From: Bacteroidota bacterium
GTDB lineage: Bacteria > Bacteroidota > Bacteroidia > 2-12-FULL-35-15
Assembly: GCA_025963715.1 (NCBI GenBank)
Contig: JAOQAG010000050.1
Span: 62,001 to 126,000, forward strand
Direction of reading: 5' to 3'
Length of the DNA: 64,000 bases
In this document: positions 21,577 to 30,544 of the stretch, piece by piece
Layout: the number at the start of each line of letters is the position of its first letter
How positions within the stretch are numbered: position 1 is the first letter of the stretch
Position numbers and translations under genes: made by a program
Notes under the pieces: generated by a model
Seen by the model: only the letters and a program-made list of their open reading frames with translations
The model's database searches: none
Told to the model about the DNA's origin: nothing

Positions 21577-21933
21577 ATGATCGTTACAAAACAATTTAGA
21601 AGAAGCAGAATCAAGCAACGTATCCGCAAAGTGGTTAACGGTAGTGCTGAAAGTCCAAGACTATCTGTTTTCAGAAGCAATAAAGGAATTTACGTTCAAT
21701 TAATTGACGACGTAGCTGGTAAAACATTGGTAGCAGTATCTTCTGCTGACAAAGGAATTGCCGATGCGAAAGTGAATAAAATTGACCAGGCTAAACTTGT
21801 AGGTAAAGCAATCGCTGAAAAAGCAACACAGGCAGGAATTACATCTGTGCGTTTTGACAGAAACGGATACTTATACCATGGTAGAATTAAATCATTGGCT
21901 GAAGGTGCCCGTGAAGCCGGACTTAAATTCTAA
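21577..21933 (+). CDS. rplR: 50S ribosomal protein L18
   Basis: 118 residues. L18 carries 5S rRNA to the central protuberance with L5. [20 protein letters not shown] and the end [20 protein letters not shown] are conserved. The spacer before it holds a perfect 7-bp hairpin (21541-21560). Confidence 0.97.
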   Translation: MIVTKQFRRSRIKQRIRKVVNGSAESPRLSVFRSNKGIYVQLIDDVAGKTLVAVSSADKGIADAKVNKIDQAKLVGKAIAEKATQAGITSVRFDRNGYLYHGRIKSLAEGAREAGLKF

Positions 21934-21969
21934 TAAAATAAAAAAGTAAAAATTTAAAAATTTTATATC

Positions 21970-22488
21970 GTGTCAAACGCAAACATAAAAAGAGTTAAAT
22001 CAAGTGATATCGAATTAAAAGATAAACTTGTTAGCATTCAACGTGTAACTAAAGTTACCAAAGGAGGTAGAAACTTTACATTTTCAGCTATTGTTGTAGT
22101 TGGAAATGAAAAAGGGATCGTTGGTTACGGCCTTGGTAAAGCAAAAGAGGTTACAGATGCAATCACTAAAGGGATTGATGATGCTAAAAAGAATTTGATC
22201 AAAGTTGCTATCGTAAAAGGAACAGTTCCTCACGAACAACTTGGTAAATTCAGCGGTTCTGTTGTCTTCTTAAAACCAGCAGCTCACGGTACAGGTGTTA
22301 TTGCCGGTGGTGCGATGCGTGCAGTTTTAGAAAGCGTTGGCGTAACCGATGTATTAGCAAAATCAAAAGGTTCATCAAATCCTCATAACGTGGTAAAAGC
22401 TACTATGGATGCATTGATGAAAATGCGTGACGCGGCTACTGTTGCACAACAACGTGGTATTTCAATGGAAAAAGTATTTAACGGGTAA
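21970..22488 (+). CDS. rpsE: 30S ribosomal protein S5 (GTG start)
   Basis: 172 residues from GTG at 21970; no in-frame ATG lies nearby and the N terminus [20 protein letters not shown] matches the usual start of S5. S5 acts in decoding fidelity at the mRNA entry channel. The double-stranded RNA-binding domain begins at about residue 18, with [15 protein letters not shown] and [18 protein letters not shown] as hallmarks. Confidence 0.96.
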   Translation: MSNANIKRVKSSDIELKDKLVSIQRVTKVTKGGRNFTFSAIVVVGNEKGIVGYGLGKAKEVTDAITKGIDDAKKNLIKVAIVKGTVPHEQLGKFSGSVVFLKPAAHGTGVIAGGAMRAVLESVGVTDVLAKSKGSSNPHNVVKATMDALMKMRDAATVAQQRGISMEKVFNG

Positions 22489-22507
22489 TAGAAATGTTAA
22501 ATTATAG

Positions 22508-22535
22508 ATTATAAATGTTGAATTTCATTTATAAT
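22508..22535 (+). repeat. AT-rich intercistronic hairpin before rpmD
   Basis: ATTATAAATG (22508-22517) pairs perfectly with CATTTATAAT (22526-22535) across an 8-base loop in the 76-base rpsE-rpmD spacer. No T-run follows, so it is not a classical terminator. Confidence 0.6.
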
Positions 22536-22564
22536 TCATAATACACAATTTATAATTTCAAACG

Positions 22565-22741
22565 ATGGCAACAATTAAAATTAAACAAGTAAAAAGTGGA
22601 ATCGATCGTCCTGAGCGTCAAAAACGCACATTGCGTGCATTGGGTTTCAGAAAAATGAACCAAACCATTGAAAAAGAGGGAACACCTCAAATCATGGGAA
22701 TGATCGCTAAAGTAGCGCATTTAGTTACGGTAATAAAATAG
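22565..22741 (+). CDS. rpmD: 50S ribosomal protein L30
   Basis: 58 residues, a very short gene. Reading from ATG 22565: MATIKIKQVKSGIDRPERQK, then RTLRALGFRKMNQ, ending AHLVTVIK at TAG 22739-22741. L30 binds 23S rRNA as a small alpha/beta protein. Its place between rpsE and rplO is the standard one, and LRALGFRKMNQ is the signature. Confidence 0.97.
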   Translation: MATIKIKQVKSGIDRPERQKRTLRALGFRKMNQTIEKEGTPQIMGMIAKVAHLVTVIK

Positions 22742-22768
22742 TTAACAACAACGAAATAATAATAAGTG

Positions 22769-23227
22769 ATGAACTTAAGTAAATTAACACCAGCAGAAGG
22801 TTCGGTAAAAAACGCTAAAAAACGTTTAGGTAGAGGTCAAGGATCAGGAAAAGGCGGAACTTCAACAAAAGGACATAAAGGAGCTCAATCCCGTTCAGGA
22901 TACTCTGCAAAAAGAGGTTTTGAAGGTGGTCAGATGCCATTACAAAGACGTGTTCCGAAATTCGGTTTCAAAAACATTAACCGTATCGAATACCGCGGAA
23001 TCAACCTGGATGTTATTCAGGGATTAGTTGATAGCAACAAAGTAGAAACAGTTGACTTGGAATACTTGATTTCAAAAGGTTTAGCTCATAAAAACGACAA
23101 AGTGAAAATTCTTGGCCGTGGTGAGTTAAAATCTAAAGTTGATGTAAAAGTTCATGCATTTTCTGCAACAGCAAAATCAGCAATTGAAGCTAAAGGCGGA
23201 TCGGCAGTGTCAACAGAAAAAGCATAA
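22769..23227 (+). CDS. rplO: 50S ribosomal protein L15
   Basis: 152 residues from ATG 22769; a GTG directly upstream at 22766 would add one Met and is less likely. L15 has a glycine-rich rRNA-embedded N-terminal tail: KRLGRGQGSGKGGTSTKGHK, then SRSGYSAKRGFEGGQMPLQR. The C-terminal globular domain includes ILGRGELKSKVDVKVHAFS. It lies just before secY as usual. Confidence 0.97.
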   Translation: MNLSKLTPAEGSVKNAKKRLGRGQGSGKGGTSTKGHKGAQSRSGYSAKRGFEGGQMPLQRRVPKFGFKNINRIEYRGINLDVIQGLVDSNKVETVDLEYLISKGLAHKNDKVKILGRGELKSKVDVKVHAFSATAKSAIEAKGGSAVSTEKA

Positions 23228-23249
23228 TATTTACGTGTAAAAACGGTAT

Positions 23250-24590
23250 ATGAAAAACTTAATAAATACATTAAAGAATATTTGGAAGATCGAGGATCTG
23301 AGGGTACGTATTTTGAGTACACTTGGTTTTATCCTGGTTTACCGTTTAGGTTCATACGTTGTACTTCCGGGTGTTAATTCAGAAGTACTTGCTCATGCAA
23401 ATGACAAGGCAAATGACGGTATCGTTGGATTAATCAATATTTTTGCAGGTGGAGCTTTTTCCCGTGCATCTATTTTTGGATTAGGAATCATGCCTTACAT
23501 TTCGGCATCAATCGTTGTTCAGTTGTTAGGAATGGCATTGCCTTATTTCCGTAAAATGCAGATGGAAGGGGAGAGCGGACGTAAAAAGATCAATCAGATT
23601 ACCCGTTTTTTAACTGTTATTATTACTGTTTTCCAGTGTCCGGGATACATTGCGACCCAAATTACAAGCAAGGCTGGTGTAGTTGCTGATCCAAGTACAT
23701 TTTGGTGGGTACAATCCATCCTGATCCTTGTGAGCGGAACAATGTTCGTTATGTGGTTAGGTGAAAAAATTACGGATAAAGGAATTGGTAATGGTATCTC
23801 TATCATCATCATGATAGGAATCATTGCTCGTTTACCATTTGCATTTGTATCAGAGTTTGCTTCCCGTGTAAGCGGTGAGGGTGGAGGCTTGATCATGCTG
23901 TTGATCGAATTGGTTCTTTTATTATTGATCGTGATTGGTTCTATCTTATTGGTTCAGGGAACACGTAAAATACCGGTACAGTTCGCGAAAAAAATTGTTG
24001 GAAATAAACAATATGGTGGTGTGCGTCAGTATATACCTTTAAAAGTAAATGCAGCAGGTGTGATGCCTATCATTTTTGCTCAGGCAATTATGTTCATTCC
24101 GCTTACACTGGTTGGTTTTTCTCAATCTGCAGCGATGCAGAGTTTTATGGCTCCGTTAGCAAATCACTACGGTTTTGTTTACAACCTGATTTTTGCTCTG
24201 TTAATCATTGTGTTTACTTATTTCTACACGGCAATTACAGTAAATCCTAATCAAATGGCGGAAGACATGAAACGGAGCGGCGGGTTTGTACCGGGTGTTC
24301 AACCAGGTAAAAAAACAGCTGAATTTATTGACTCTATTATGTCAAAAATCACTTTGCCAGGTTCTATTTTCTTAGCATTCATCGCGATTTTACCAGCGTT
24401 CGCTATAAAATTAAACATTCAGCAGGAATTTGCACACTTTTACGGAGGAACATCCTTATTGATCCTTGTAGGTGTTGTGTTAGATACATTACAGCAGATC
24501 GAAAGCCATTTATTGAATCGTCACTACGATGGTTTAATGAAAACCGGAAGAATTAAAGGTCGTTCTTCCATGAGTATGGAACCAGCATAA
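23250..24590 (+). CDS. secY: Preprotein translocase subunit SecY
   Basis: 446 residues with about ten membrane helices. SecY is the channel of the Sec translocon in the cytoplasmic membrane; every secreted T9SS product in this window must first cross it. Recognised by RILSTLGFILVYRLGSYV in helix 1, GIMPYISASIVVQLL in the helix 2 region, and the cytoplasmic loop PNQMAEDMKRSGGFVPGVQP. It follows rplO after 22 bases; adk, often next in other phyla, is missing and map follows. Confidence 0.98.
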   Translation: MKNLINTLKNIWKIEDLRVRILSTLGFILVYRLGSYVVLPGVNSEVLAHANDKANDGIVGLINIFAGGAFSRASIFGLGIMPYISASIVVQLLGMALPYFRKMQMEGESGRKKINQITRFLTVIITVFQCPGYIATQITSKAGVVADPSTFWWVQSILILVSGTMFVMWLGEKITDKGIGNGISIIIMIGIIARLPFAFVSEFASRVSGEGGGLIMLLIELVLLLLIVIGSILLVQGTRKIPVQFAKKIVGNKQYGGVRQYIPLKVNAAGVMPIIFAQAIMFIPLTLVGFSQSAAMQSFMAPLANHYGFVYNLIFALLIIVFTYFYTAITVNPNQMAEDMKRSGGFVPGVQPGKKTAEFIDSIMSKITLPGSIFLAFIAILPAFAIKLNIQQEFAHFYGGTSLLILVGVVLDTLQQIESHLLNRHYDGLMKTGRIKGRSSMSMEPA

Positions 24591-24593
24591 CAT

Positions 24594-24606
24594 AAAGGAG
24601 AGGGGG
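24594..24606 (+). promoter_or_regulatory. Shine-Dalgarno region of map
   Basis: A purine-rich AAAGGAGAGGGGG lies just upstream of the GTG start at 24611. With the rplF site it is one of only two obvious ribosome-binding sequences in the cluster, and it supports the GTG as the start. Confidence 0.65.
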
Positions 24607-24610
24607 TAAC

Positions 24611-25396
24611 GTGTCGAAAGCATTGTATTATAAGACCAAAGAAGAAATTGAGTTAATAAGAGAAAGTTCTTTACTTGTTGGAAAAACTTTAGCAGAAGTC
24701 GCAAAAGTTATTAAACCCGGGGTTACTACATTATCGTTGGATAAAGTAGCGTACGAGTTTATTAATGATCACAAAGCTGTCCCTGCCTTTTTGAATTATA
24801 ACGGTTTTCCGAATTCGTTGTGTATTTCAGTAAATGCACATGTAGTTCACGGGATTCCGGGTAAATATGAGCTAAAAGACGGGGATATCATTTCAGTGGA
24901 TTGCGGGGTTGTTAAAAATAAATTTTTTGGTGATTCTGCTTATACATTTCCGATCGGGGATGTAAAACCCGAAGTGCTGAACCTTTTGAAGATTACCAAG
25001 GAAAGCCTTTACAAAGGGATTGAAATGGCAGTTGCGGGAAAAAGATTAGGAGATATCAGTGAAGCAGTTCAGGCACATGCCGAAAGTCACGGTTACTCTG
25101 TAGTTAGAGAGCTAGTTGGGCATGGCATCGGGCAAAACCTGCACGAATCTCCGGAAGTACCAAATTACGGTAAAAAAGGAACAGGGTTAAAATTGCAGGA
25201 AGGTTTGGTTATTGCGATTGAGCCAATGATCAACCTGGGAAAAAAAGCAATTATACAAGAGAATGATGGTTGGACGATACGTACTGCGGATAATTTACCT
25301 TCAGCACATTTTGAACATACGATTACAATAGGAAAAGAGAAAGCTGACATTTTATCCAGCTTTGAATATATAGATCAGGTAGTAAATAAAAAATAG
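24611..25396 (+). CDS. map: Methionine aminopeptidase, type I
   Basis: 261 residues from GTG 24611. It removes the N-terminal Met from nascent proteins in the cytoplasm. The five metal ligands can be placed: D97 (SVDCGV), D108 (FFGDSA), H171 (VGHGIGQNLHESP), E204 (IAIEPM) and E235 (AHFEHT). H80 in VVHGIP is the substrate-binding His. There is no N-terminal zinc-finger extension. It lies between secY and infA, the usual Bacteroidota order. Confidence 0.97.
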   Translation: MSKALYYKTKEEIELIRESSLLVGKTLAEVAKVIKPGVTTLSLDKVAYEFINDHKAVPAFLNYNGFPNSLCISVNAHVVHGIPGKYELKDGDIISVDCGVVKNKFFGDSAYTFPIGDVKPEVLNLLKITKESLYKGIEMAVAGKRLGDISEAVQAHAESHGYSVVRELVGHGIGQNLHESPEVPNYGKKGTGLKLQEGLVIAIEPMINLGKKAIIQENDGWTIRTADNLPSAHFEHTITIGKEKADILSSFEYIDQVVNKK

Positions 25397-25449
25397 AATA
25401 AACATTATTGAATTAAAGATCTTTCGGATTAATAGTCAATAAACAGAAT

Positions 25450-25668
25450 ATGGCAAAACAAGCATCAATAGAGCAAGATGGAACTATTTTAGAAGCATTG
25501 TCGAATGCAATGTTTCGTGTTGAGCTTGAAAATGGACATGTAATTACAGCGCACATTTCAGGAAAGATGCGTATGCACTACATTAAAATTTTGACAGGCG
25601 ATAAAGTAAAAGTGGAAATGTCGCCATACGATTTAACAAAAGGAAGAATTTCGTACAGATACAAATAA
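25450..25668 (+). CDS. infA: Translation initiation factor IF-1
   Basis: 72 residues, a single OB-fold (S1-like) domain that occupies the A site during initiation. [20 protein letters not shown] and the ending [12 protein letters not shown] are near-invariant in the family. It precedes rpmJ. Confidence 0.98.
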   Translation: MAKQASIEQDGTILEALSNAMFRVELENGHVITAHISGKMRMHYIKILTGDKVKVEMSPYDLTKGRISYRYK

Positions 25669-25744
25669 TAACAGATACGAGGTATCAGCTTGAGATAGCA
25701 AAATTCTCAAACTCAGGTCTCAAATCGCCAATCTAAAACAAAAA

Positions 25745-25861
25745 ATGAAAGTAAGAGCATCAGTAAAAAAGAGAAGTGTTGATTGTAAAATTGTTCGTAG
25801 AAACGGACGCTTGTATGTTATCAACAAAAAGAATCCTAAATTCAAACAAAGACAAAAATAA
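25745..25861 (+). CDS. rpmJ: 50S ribosomal protein L36, zinc-free type
   Basis: 38 residues, a very short gene. It reads [20 protein letters not shown], then [11 protein letters not shown] and KFKQRQK. L36 binds 23S rRNA as a late assembly protein. Of the four zinc ligands known in the C+ form (three Cys, one His) only one Cys remains, so this copy should not bind zinc. It sits between infA and rpsM, the standard location. Confidence 0.96.
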   Translation: MKVRASVKKRSVDCKIVRRNGRLYVINKKNPKFKQRQK

Positions 25862-25875
25862 AAACAGTCCGAGGC

Positions 25876-25902
25876 TTTGTATTGGAAGTATTTGTATTTT
25901 TG
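25876..25902 (+). promoter_or_regulatory. Possible internal promoter before rpsM
   Basis: An exact TAnnTTTG box (TATTTTTG, 25895-25902) is preceded by TTTG at 25876-25879. The spacing of 15 is shorter than usual. It lies in the 86-base rpmJ-rpsM gap, where the alpha operon begins in many bacteria. Confidence 0.4.
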
Positions 25903-25947
25903 CAAACTTTTAATATCGGGCTTTAAAACTTTTAACTAAAAATAACA

Positions 25948-26325
25948 ATGGCAAGAATTGCAGGTATTGATTTACCAAATAACAAAAGAGGCGAAATAGG
26001 TTTAACTTACATTTTCGGTATTGGCCGTAGCACAGCTAAAAAAGTATTGGCAGAAGCCGGTATTGATGTGAATACAAAAGTTCAGGACTGGAATGATGAG
26101 CAGTTAACTGCTATTCGTACGATCCTTAACGATAAATACAAACTGGAAGGTGCTTTACGTTCTGAAGTTCAGTTACATATTAAACGTTTGATGGATATTG
26201 GTTCTTACCGTGGAATTCGTCACCGTATTGGTTTACCTGTACGTGGACAAACAACTAAAAACAACGCACGTACCCGTAAAGGAAAACGTAAAACAGTTGC
26301 TAACAAGAAAAAAGTAACTAAATAA
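25948..26325 (+). CDS. rpsM: 30S ribosomal protein S13
   Basis: 125 residues. S13 bridges the 30S head to L5 and contacts P-site tRNA through its basic tail. [20 protein letters not shown] at the N terminus and [20 protein letters not shown] at the C terminus are diagnostic. First gene of the alpha segment. The 102-base spacer to rpsK includes a GTTAACTT/AAGTTAAC inverted repeat near 26390-26410. Confidence 0.98.
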   Translation: MARIAGIDLPNNKRGEIGLTYIFGIGRSTAKKVLAEAGIDVNTKVQDWNDEQLTAIRTILNDKYKLEGALRSEVQLHIKRLMDIGSYRGIRHRIGLPVRGQTTKNNARTRKGKRKTVANKKKVTK

Positions 26326-26427
26326 TAAGCCTCAACCCTGATGCTCTTTCTCTGCGGAAGAGGTAAGGAAAGGAATTTTTAAACAACAACGGTTAACTTA
26401 AAAGTTAACGATCATTAAAAACAAAAA

Positions 26428-26838
26428 ATGGCAAAACAAAATCAATCAACCACAGCTGCTAAAGCTGCGGCAAAGAAAAGAGTTGTAAAAGTAGAAGCAG
26501 TGGGTCAGGCTCACATCAATGCTACTTTTAACAACATCATTATTTCTTTAACAAACAATGCCGGTCAGGTTATTTCCTGGTCAAGTGCAGGTAAAATGGG
26601 ATTCCGTGGTTCTAAAAAGAACACTCCTTATGCAGCTCAGTTAGCAGCTACGGATTGCGGAAAAGTTGCTCATGATGCAGGTTTAAGAAAAGTGAAAGTA
26701 TTTGTTAAAGGTCCGGGAGCTGGACGTGAGTCAGCTATCAGAACACTTGCAGGTGTAGGAATCGAAGTATCCGAGATCATGGATATTACGCCAATTCCTC
26801 ACAATGGTTGCCGTCCTCCAAAACGCAGAAGAGTATAA
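26428..26838 (+). CDS. rpsK: 30S ribosomal protein S11
   Basis: 136 residues. A platform protein near the E-site codon. [35 protein letters not shown] and [18 protein letters not shown] are textbook S11 blocks. The first 20 residues form a lysine/alanine-rich extension ([15 protein letters not shown]). Confidence 0.98.
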   Translation: MAKQNQSTTAAKAAAKKRVVKVEAVGQAHINATFNNIIISLTNNAGQVISWSSAGKMGFRGSKKNTPYAAQLAATDCGKVAHDAGLRKVKVFVKGPGAGRESAIRTLAGVGIEVSEIMDITPIPHNGCRPPKRRRV

Positions 26839-26933
26839 GTACATGCAAACTGATGAATTAGGAATTATAAATTTCGAATTCATCCAGAACAATTAAATTT
26901 ATAATTTATATTTCAATTTTATAATTACAACAA

Positions 26934-27539
26934 ATGGCAAGATACATAGGCCCAAAGTCAAGAATTGCAAGAAAATTTAAAGAACCAATTTTTGGTCCGG
27001 ATAAAGTTTTAGAAAAAAAGAATTACCCTCCGGGACAACACGGTTTATCTAAAAAACGTGCAAAACAGTCGGAGTACGCTGTACAGTTGCAGGAAAAACA
27101 AAAAGCAAAATATACATACGGTATCCTAGAGCGTCAATTTGCTAAAATTTACCACATGGCTCAGCGTGCACATGGTGTTACAGGTGAGGTATTGTTACAA
27201 TTGATCGAATCCCGTTTGGATAACGTAGTTTATCGTATGGGGATTGCTCCAACACGTAGCGGCGCACGCCAATTGGTAGGTCACCGTCACATTACTGTAA
27301 ACGGAAGCGTTGTAAACATTGCTTCTTATATCCTTAAAGCAGGTGATGTTATTGGTGTTCGTGAGCGTTCTAAATCACTGGAAGTGATCAATACTTCTGT
27401 TGCTGGCGCTAACAACCAATTTTCATGGATCGATTTCGATAAATCGACAATGACCGGAAAGTTTATTTCTGCTCCTGAGAGAATCCAAATTCCTGAAAAC
27501 ATTAAAGAACAACTAATTGTAGAGTTGTACTCAAAATAA
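26934..27539 (+). CDS. rpsD: 30S ribosomal protein S4
   Basis: 201 residues. S4 initiates 30S assembly and affects fidelity at the mRNA entry site. [20 protein letters not shown] is the usual start in this phylum. The S4 RNA-binding domain is [20 protein letters not shown]-like at about residues 92-112, followed by [14 protein letters not shown]. The N-terminal zinc-binding cysteines found in some S4 proteins are absent. Confidence 0.97.
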   Translation: MARYIGPKSRIARKFKEPIFGPDKVLEKKNYPPGQHGLSKKRAKQSEYAVQLQEKQKAKYTYGILERQFAKIYHMAQRAHGVTGEVLLQLIESRLDNVVYRMGIAPTRSGARQLVGHRHITVNGSVVNIASYILKAGDVIGVRERSKSLEVINTSVAGANNQFSWIDFDKSTMTGKFISAPERIQIPENIKEQLIVELYSK

Positions 27540-27594
27540 TCAGTAAATTTGCAGGATTAATTAAACAAGTATTTAACTTAAAACAATATATACA

Positions 27595-28587
27595 ATGGCA
27601 ATTTTAGCTTTTCAAAAACCTGACAAGGTTATCATGGTAAATTCCAGTGAAACTGAAGGACAGTTTGAATTCCGTCCATTAGAACCTGGCTATGGTATCA
27701 CTGTAGGTAATGCGTTGCGCAGAATTTTGTTATCATCACTTGAAGGGCATGCGATTACAACTGTAAAGATCGAAGGCGTTGACCACGAATTTTCTACTTT
27801 AAAAGGTGTAACTGAAGATGTAACTGAAATTATTCTTAATTTAAAACAAGTACGTTTTAAAAAACAAATAGATACAACTGATTTCGAAAAAGTAACAGTA
27901 AACATTACCGGCAAAACTCAATTAACTGCAGGTGATATCGGAAAATTCACTTCTGGTTTCCAGGTATTGAATTCGGATCTGGTTATCTGTAACATGGAAG
28001 CAAATGTGAAATTGAAAATCGAGATCACAATTGACAAAGGCCGTGGTTATGTTCCTGCAGAGGAAAACAAACCGGTTAATGCAAGTGCAGGTTTAATTCC
28101 AATCGATTCTATTTACACTCCTATCAAAAATGTTCAATACAGCATTGAAAACTACCGTGTGGAGCAAAAAACGGATTATGAAAAATTGGTAATGAACATT
28201 GTTACTGACGGTTCTATTCACCCGAAAGATGCTTTGAAAGAAGCAGCAAAAATTCTGATCCATCACTTCATGTTATTCTCCGATGAGCGTATCACGTTGG
28301 ATACAGAAGAAAAAATGGCGACTGAAGAATTTGATGAAACATCGTTACACATGCGTCAGTTGCTGAAAACCAAATTAGTTGATATGGATCTTTCTGTTCG
28401 TGCTTTAAATTGCTTAAAAGCAGCAGATGTTGAAACATTGGCTGACCTGGTATCTTTCGCAAAACATGATTTATTAAAATTCCGTAATTTCGGTAAAAAA
28501 TCATTGACAGAATTAGAAGACCTTGTTGCAAACAAAGGGTTAAACTTTGGAATGAACCTGGCAAAATATAAATTAGATAAAGACTAA
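27595..28587 (+). CDS. rpoA: RNA polymerase alpha subunit
   Basis: 330 residues. The N-terminal domain dimerises and scaffolds beta and beta-prime ([20 protein letters not shown]). The C-terminal domain begins at about residue 250 and binds UP elements and activators ([20 protein letters not shown], then [19 protein letters not shown]). Full length with both domains and the linker. It lies between rpsD and rplQ as expected. Confidence 0.98.
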   Translation: MAILAFQKPDKVIMVNSSETEGQFEFRPLEPGYGITVGNALRRILLSSLEGHAITTVKIEGVDHEFSTLKGVTEDVTEIILNLKQVRFKKQIDTTDFEKVTVNITGKTQLTAGDIGKFTSGFQVLNSDLVICNMEANVKLKIEITIDKGRGYVPAEENKPVNASAGLIPIDSIYTPIKNVQYSIENYRVEQKTDYEKLVMNIVTDGSIHPKDALKEAAKILIHHFMLFSDERITLDTEEKMATEEFDETSLHMRQLLKTKLVDMDLSVRALNCLKAADVETLADLVSFAKHDLLKFRNFGKKSLTELEDLVANKGLNFGMNLAKYKLDKD

Positions 28588-28671
28588 AAACAGTACTTTG
28601 TACTTAGTATTTAGATGTTAGATTTCTAAAGACTAATAACTAAAGACTTAATACTCAATACTTAAAACAAA

Positions 28672-29163
28672 ATGAGACACGGAGATAAAATAAACAATTT
28701 AGGCAGAAAATCAGCACACCGCAAAGCGATGTTGTCAAATATGGCTTGTTCATTAATTCTGCACAAACGTATCGCCACAACGTTAGCGAAAGCGAAAGCG
28801 TTAAGAACATACGTTGAGCCACTTATTACGAAATCAAAAGATGATTCAACACACTCAAGACGTACTGTTTTTGCTTATCTTGGAAACAAAGAAGCAGTTA
28901 GCATGTTGTTCAAAGACATCTCAGTAAAAGTAACTGATCGCCCGGGTGGATACACCAGGATCTTAAAAACCGGTCACCGTTTGGGAGATAACGCTGATAT
29001 GTGTTTTATCGAACTGGTTGATTTCAATGAAAACTATACTGCCGGAAAAGCGCCTGCGAAAGCAAAAGCTTCACGTCGTGGTGGTAAAAAGAAAGCTGCT
29101 GAAACAACAGATGCTAAAACAGAAACTACAGAATCAACAGATGACAGCGCAAAAAGTGAATAA
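28672..29163 (+). CDS. rplQ: 50S ribosomal protein L17
   Basis: 163 residues. L17 is near the tunnel exit. [20 protein letters not shown] and the middle [20 protein letters not shown] identify it. After about residue 118 it has a tail rich in Lys, Ala, Thr and Glu that is not part of the conserved core, longer than in E. coli (127 residues). Last gene of the cluster; a terminator follows at 29190. Confidence 0.97.
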   Translation: MRHGDKINNLGRKSAHRKAMLSNMACSLILHKRIATTLAKAKALRTYVEPLITKSKDDSTHSRRTVFAYLGNKEAVSMLFKDISVKVTDRPGGYTRILKTGHRLGDNADMCFIELVDFNENYTAGKAPAKAKASRRGGKKKAAETTDAKTETTESTDDSAKSE

Positions 29164-29189
29164 TTTGTTAATTTAAAATTTTCAATCTT

Positions 29190-29226
29190 AAAAAGGATAA
29201 AGTATTTTTGCTTTATCCTTTTTTTT
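29190..29226 (+). terminator. Terminator of the ribosomal supercluster
   Basis: AAAAAGGATAAAG (29190-29202) pairs with CTTTATCCTTTTT (29211-29223) across an 8-base loop and runs into a T-tract. It closes the transcription unit that begins before rpsL. Confidence 0.88.
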
Positions 29227-29281
29227 GACCTGAATCCAACGCTTTTCAAAGAAAATACAGAAAGGAAAACCCGATATTACT

Positions 29282-30418
29282 ATGAAGTACACAGCAAAAG
29301 CCCCGGCAATTTTATTACTTGAAGATGGAAAAGTATTTTATGGCAAAGCGGCCGGAAAAATTGGTACGACCGCCGGTGAGATTTGTTTTAATACCGGGAT
29401 GACCGGATACCAGGAAATTTTTACGGATCCGTCCTATTTCGGGCAGATCATCGTGACAACGAATGTACATATTGGGAATTATGGAGTAAATGACGACGAA
29501 GTAGAATCAGATTCCATTAAAATTGCGGGACTGGTTTGTAAGCAATTCAATGAATTTCATTCGCGGAAACGCTCTAACGGCTCCTTAAAAGACTATTTTG
29601 AAAAGAATAACCTCGTAGCCATCTCGGATGTAGATACGCGTGCTATTGTAAGATATATACGTGATAAAGGTGCAATGAACTGCATTATTTCTTCTGAAAC
29701 ACTGGATCTGGAAGTGCTGAAAGAAAAATTAGCGAAAGTTCCATCAATGGCCGGTTTGGAATTGTCCTCGAAAGTGAGCACAAAAGAAGCTTATTTTGTT
29801 GGTGATCCGGCTGCAACTTATAAAGTAGCGGTAACGGATTACGGGGTTAAAAGGAATATTTTGCGTTCCCTGGCGGAACGTGATTGTTACCTGCAGGTAT
29901 TTCCGATGAAAACTTCCTTTGAGGAAATGTTGAAATGGAACCCTGACGGATTTATGATCTCAAACGGTCCGGGCGACCCATCGGTGATGAAAGACGAAGT
30001 AGCGGTAGCGAAAAAAATGATCGATTCTGGAATTCCGACATTTGGGATTTGTTTGGGGCACCAACTGATCGCGGAAGCATCCGGAATTTCCACATTTAAA
30101 ATGCATAAAGGTCACCGCGGGATTAACCACCCGGTGAAAAATTTAATTACCGGAAAAAGTGAAATCACTTCTCAAAACCACGGTTTTGGTGTGAAAGCGG
30201 AAGATGTTGCGAAGGTGAAAAACATAGAGATCACACATATTAACCTAAACGATAATACGGTGGAAGGATTGCGTTATACCGACAGAAATGTGTTTTCGGT
30301 ACAATACCATCCGGAAGCATGCCCGGGACCGTATGATGCGCGTTATTTGTTTGATGATTTCATTACGATGATCTCGAAAACAAAAAAAACAGAGAAAAAA
30401 TCAGCAGTTACTGCATAA
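29282..30418 (+). CDS. carA: Carbamoyl-phosphate synthase small (glutaminase) subunit
   Basis: 378 residues. It hydrolyses glutamine and channels ammonia to CarB for carbamoyl phosphate, the precursor of pyrimidines and arginine. The N-terminal domain shows GEICFNTGMTGYQEIFTDPS. The class I amidotransferase domain has the nucleophile C257 (FGICLGHQ) and the His/Glu pair H343 and E345 (QYHPEACPGP). carB is not adjacent in this window. A single-gene unit between two terminators; the promoter is not evident in the 118-base gap. Confidence 0.97.
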   Translation: MKYTAKAPAILLLEDGKVFYGKAAGKIGTTAGEICFNTGMTGYQEIFTDPSYFGQIIVTTNVHIGNYGVNDDEVESDSIKIAGLVCKQFNEFHSRKRSNGSLKDYFEKNNLVAISDVDTRAIVRYIRDKGAMNCIISSETLDLEVLKEKLAKVPSMAGLELSSKVSTKEAYFVGDPAATYKVAVTDYGVKRNILRSLAERDCYLQVFPMKTSFEEMLKWNPDGFMISNGPGDPSVMKDEVAVAKKMIDSGIPTFGICLGHQLIAEASGISTFKMHKGHRGINHPVKNLITGKSEITSQNHGFGVKAEDVAKVKNIEITHINLNDNTVEGLRYTDRNVFSVQYHPEACPGPYDARYLFDDFITMISKTKKTEKKSAVTA

Positions 30419-30449
30419 AAAAAGGCTTCGCGAAATGCGGAGCCTTTTT
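30419..30449 (+). terminator. Terminator of carA
   Basis: AAAAAGGCTTCGC pairs with GCGGAGCCTTTTT (one G-T pair) across a short loop at 30432-30436, directly after the carA stop and ending in a T-run. Confidence 0.88.
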
Positions 30450-30450
30450 A

Positions 30451-30480
30451 GTTTAAAGTTGGAAAGTTTGCTGTGTGTAA
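30451..30480 (+). repeat. AAAGTT-type dispersed intergenic repeat, copy 1
   Basis: GTTTAAAGTTGGAAAGTTTG followed by CTGTGTG. The same motif, ending in TTTGCTGT, recurs at 55311-55350 and 58124-58153; a shorter relative is at 41446-41474. All copies are intergenic. Confidence 0.6.
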
Positions 30481-30544
30481 TGGAACGCTGATAAGGCGGA
30501 TTGAACTGATTTTAGCAGATGGAATTATCCGATGCGTTATCCCG

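Noticed and set aside
29203-29210. Exact TAnnTTTG (TATTTTTG) as a carA promoter
   Set aside because: It forms the loop of the rplQ terminator and lacks a TTTG at the right distance; AT-rich DNA yields such matches by chance.
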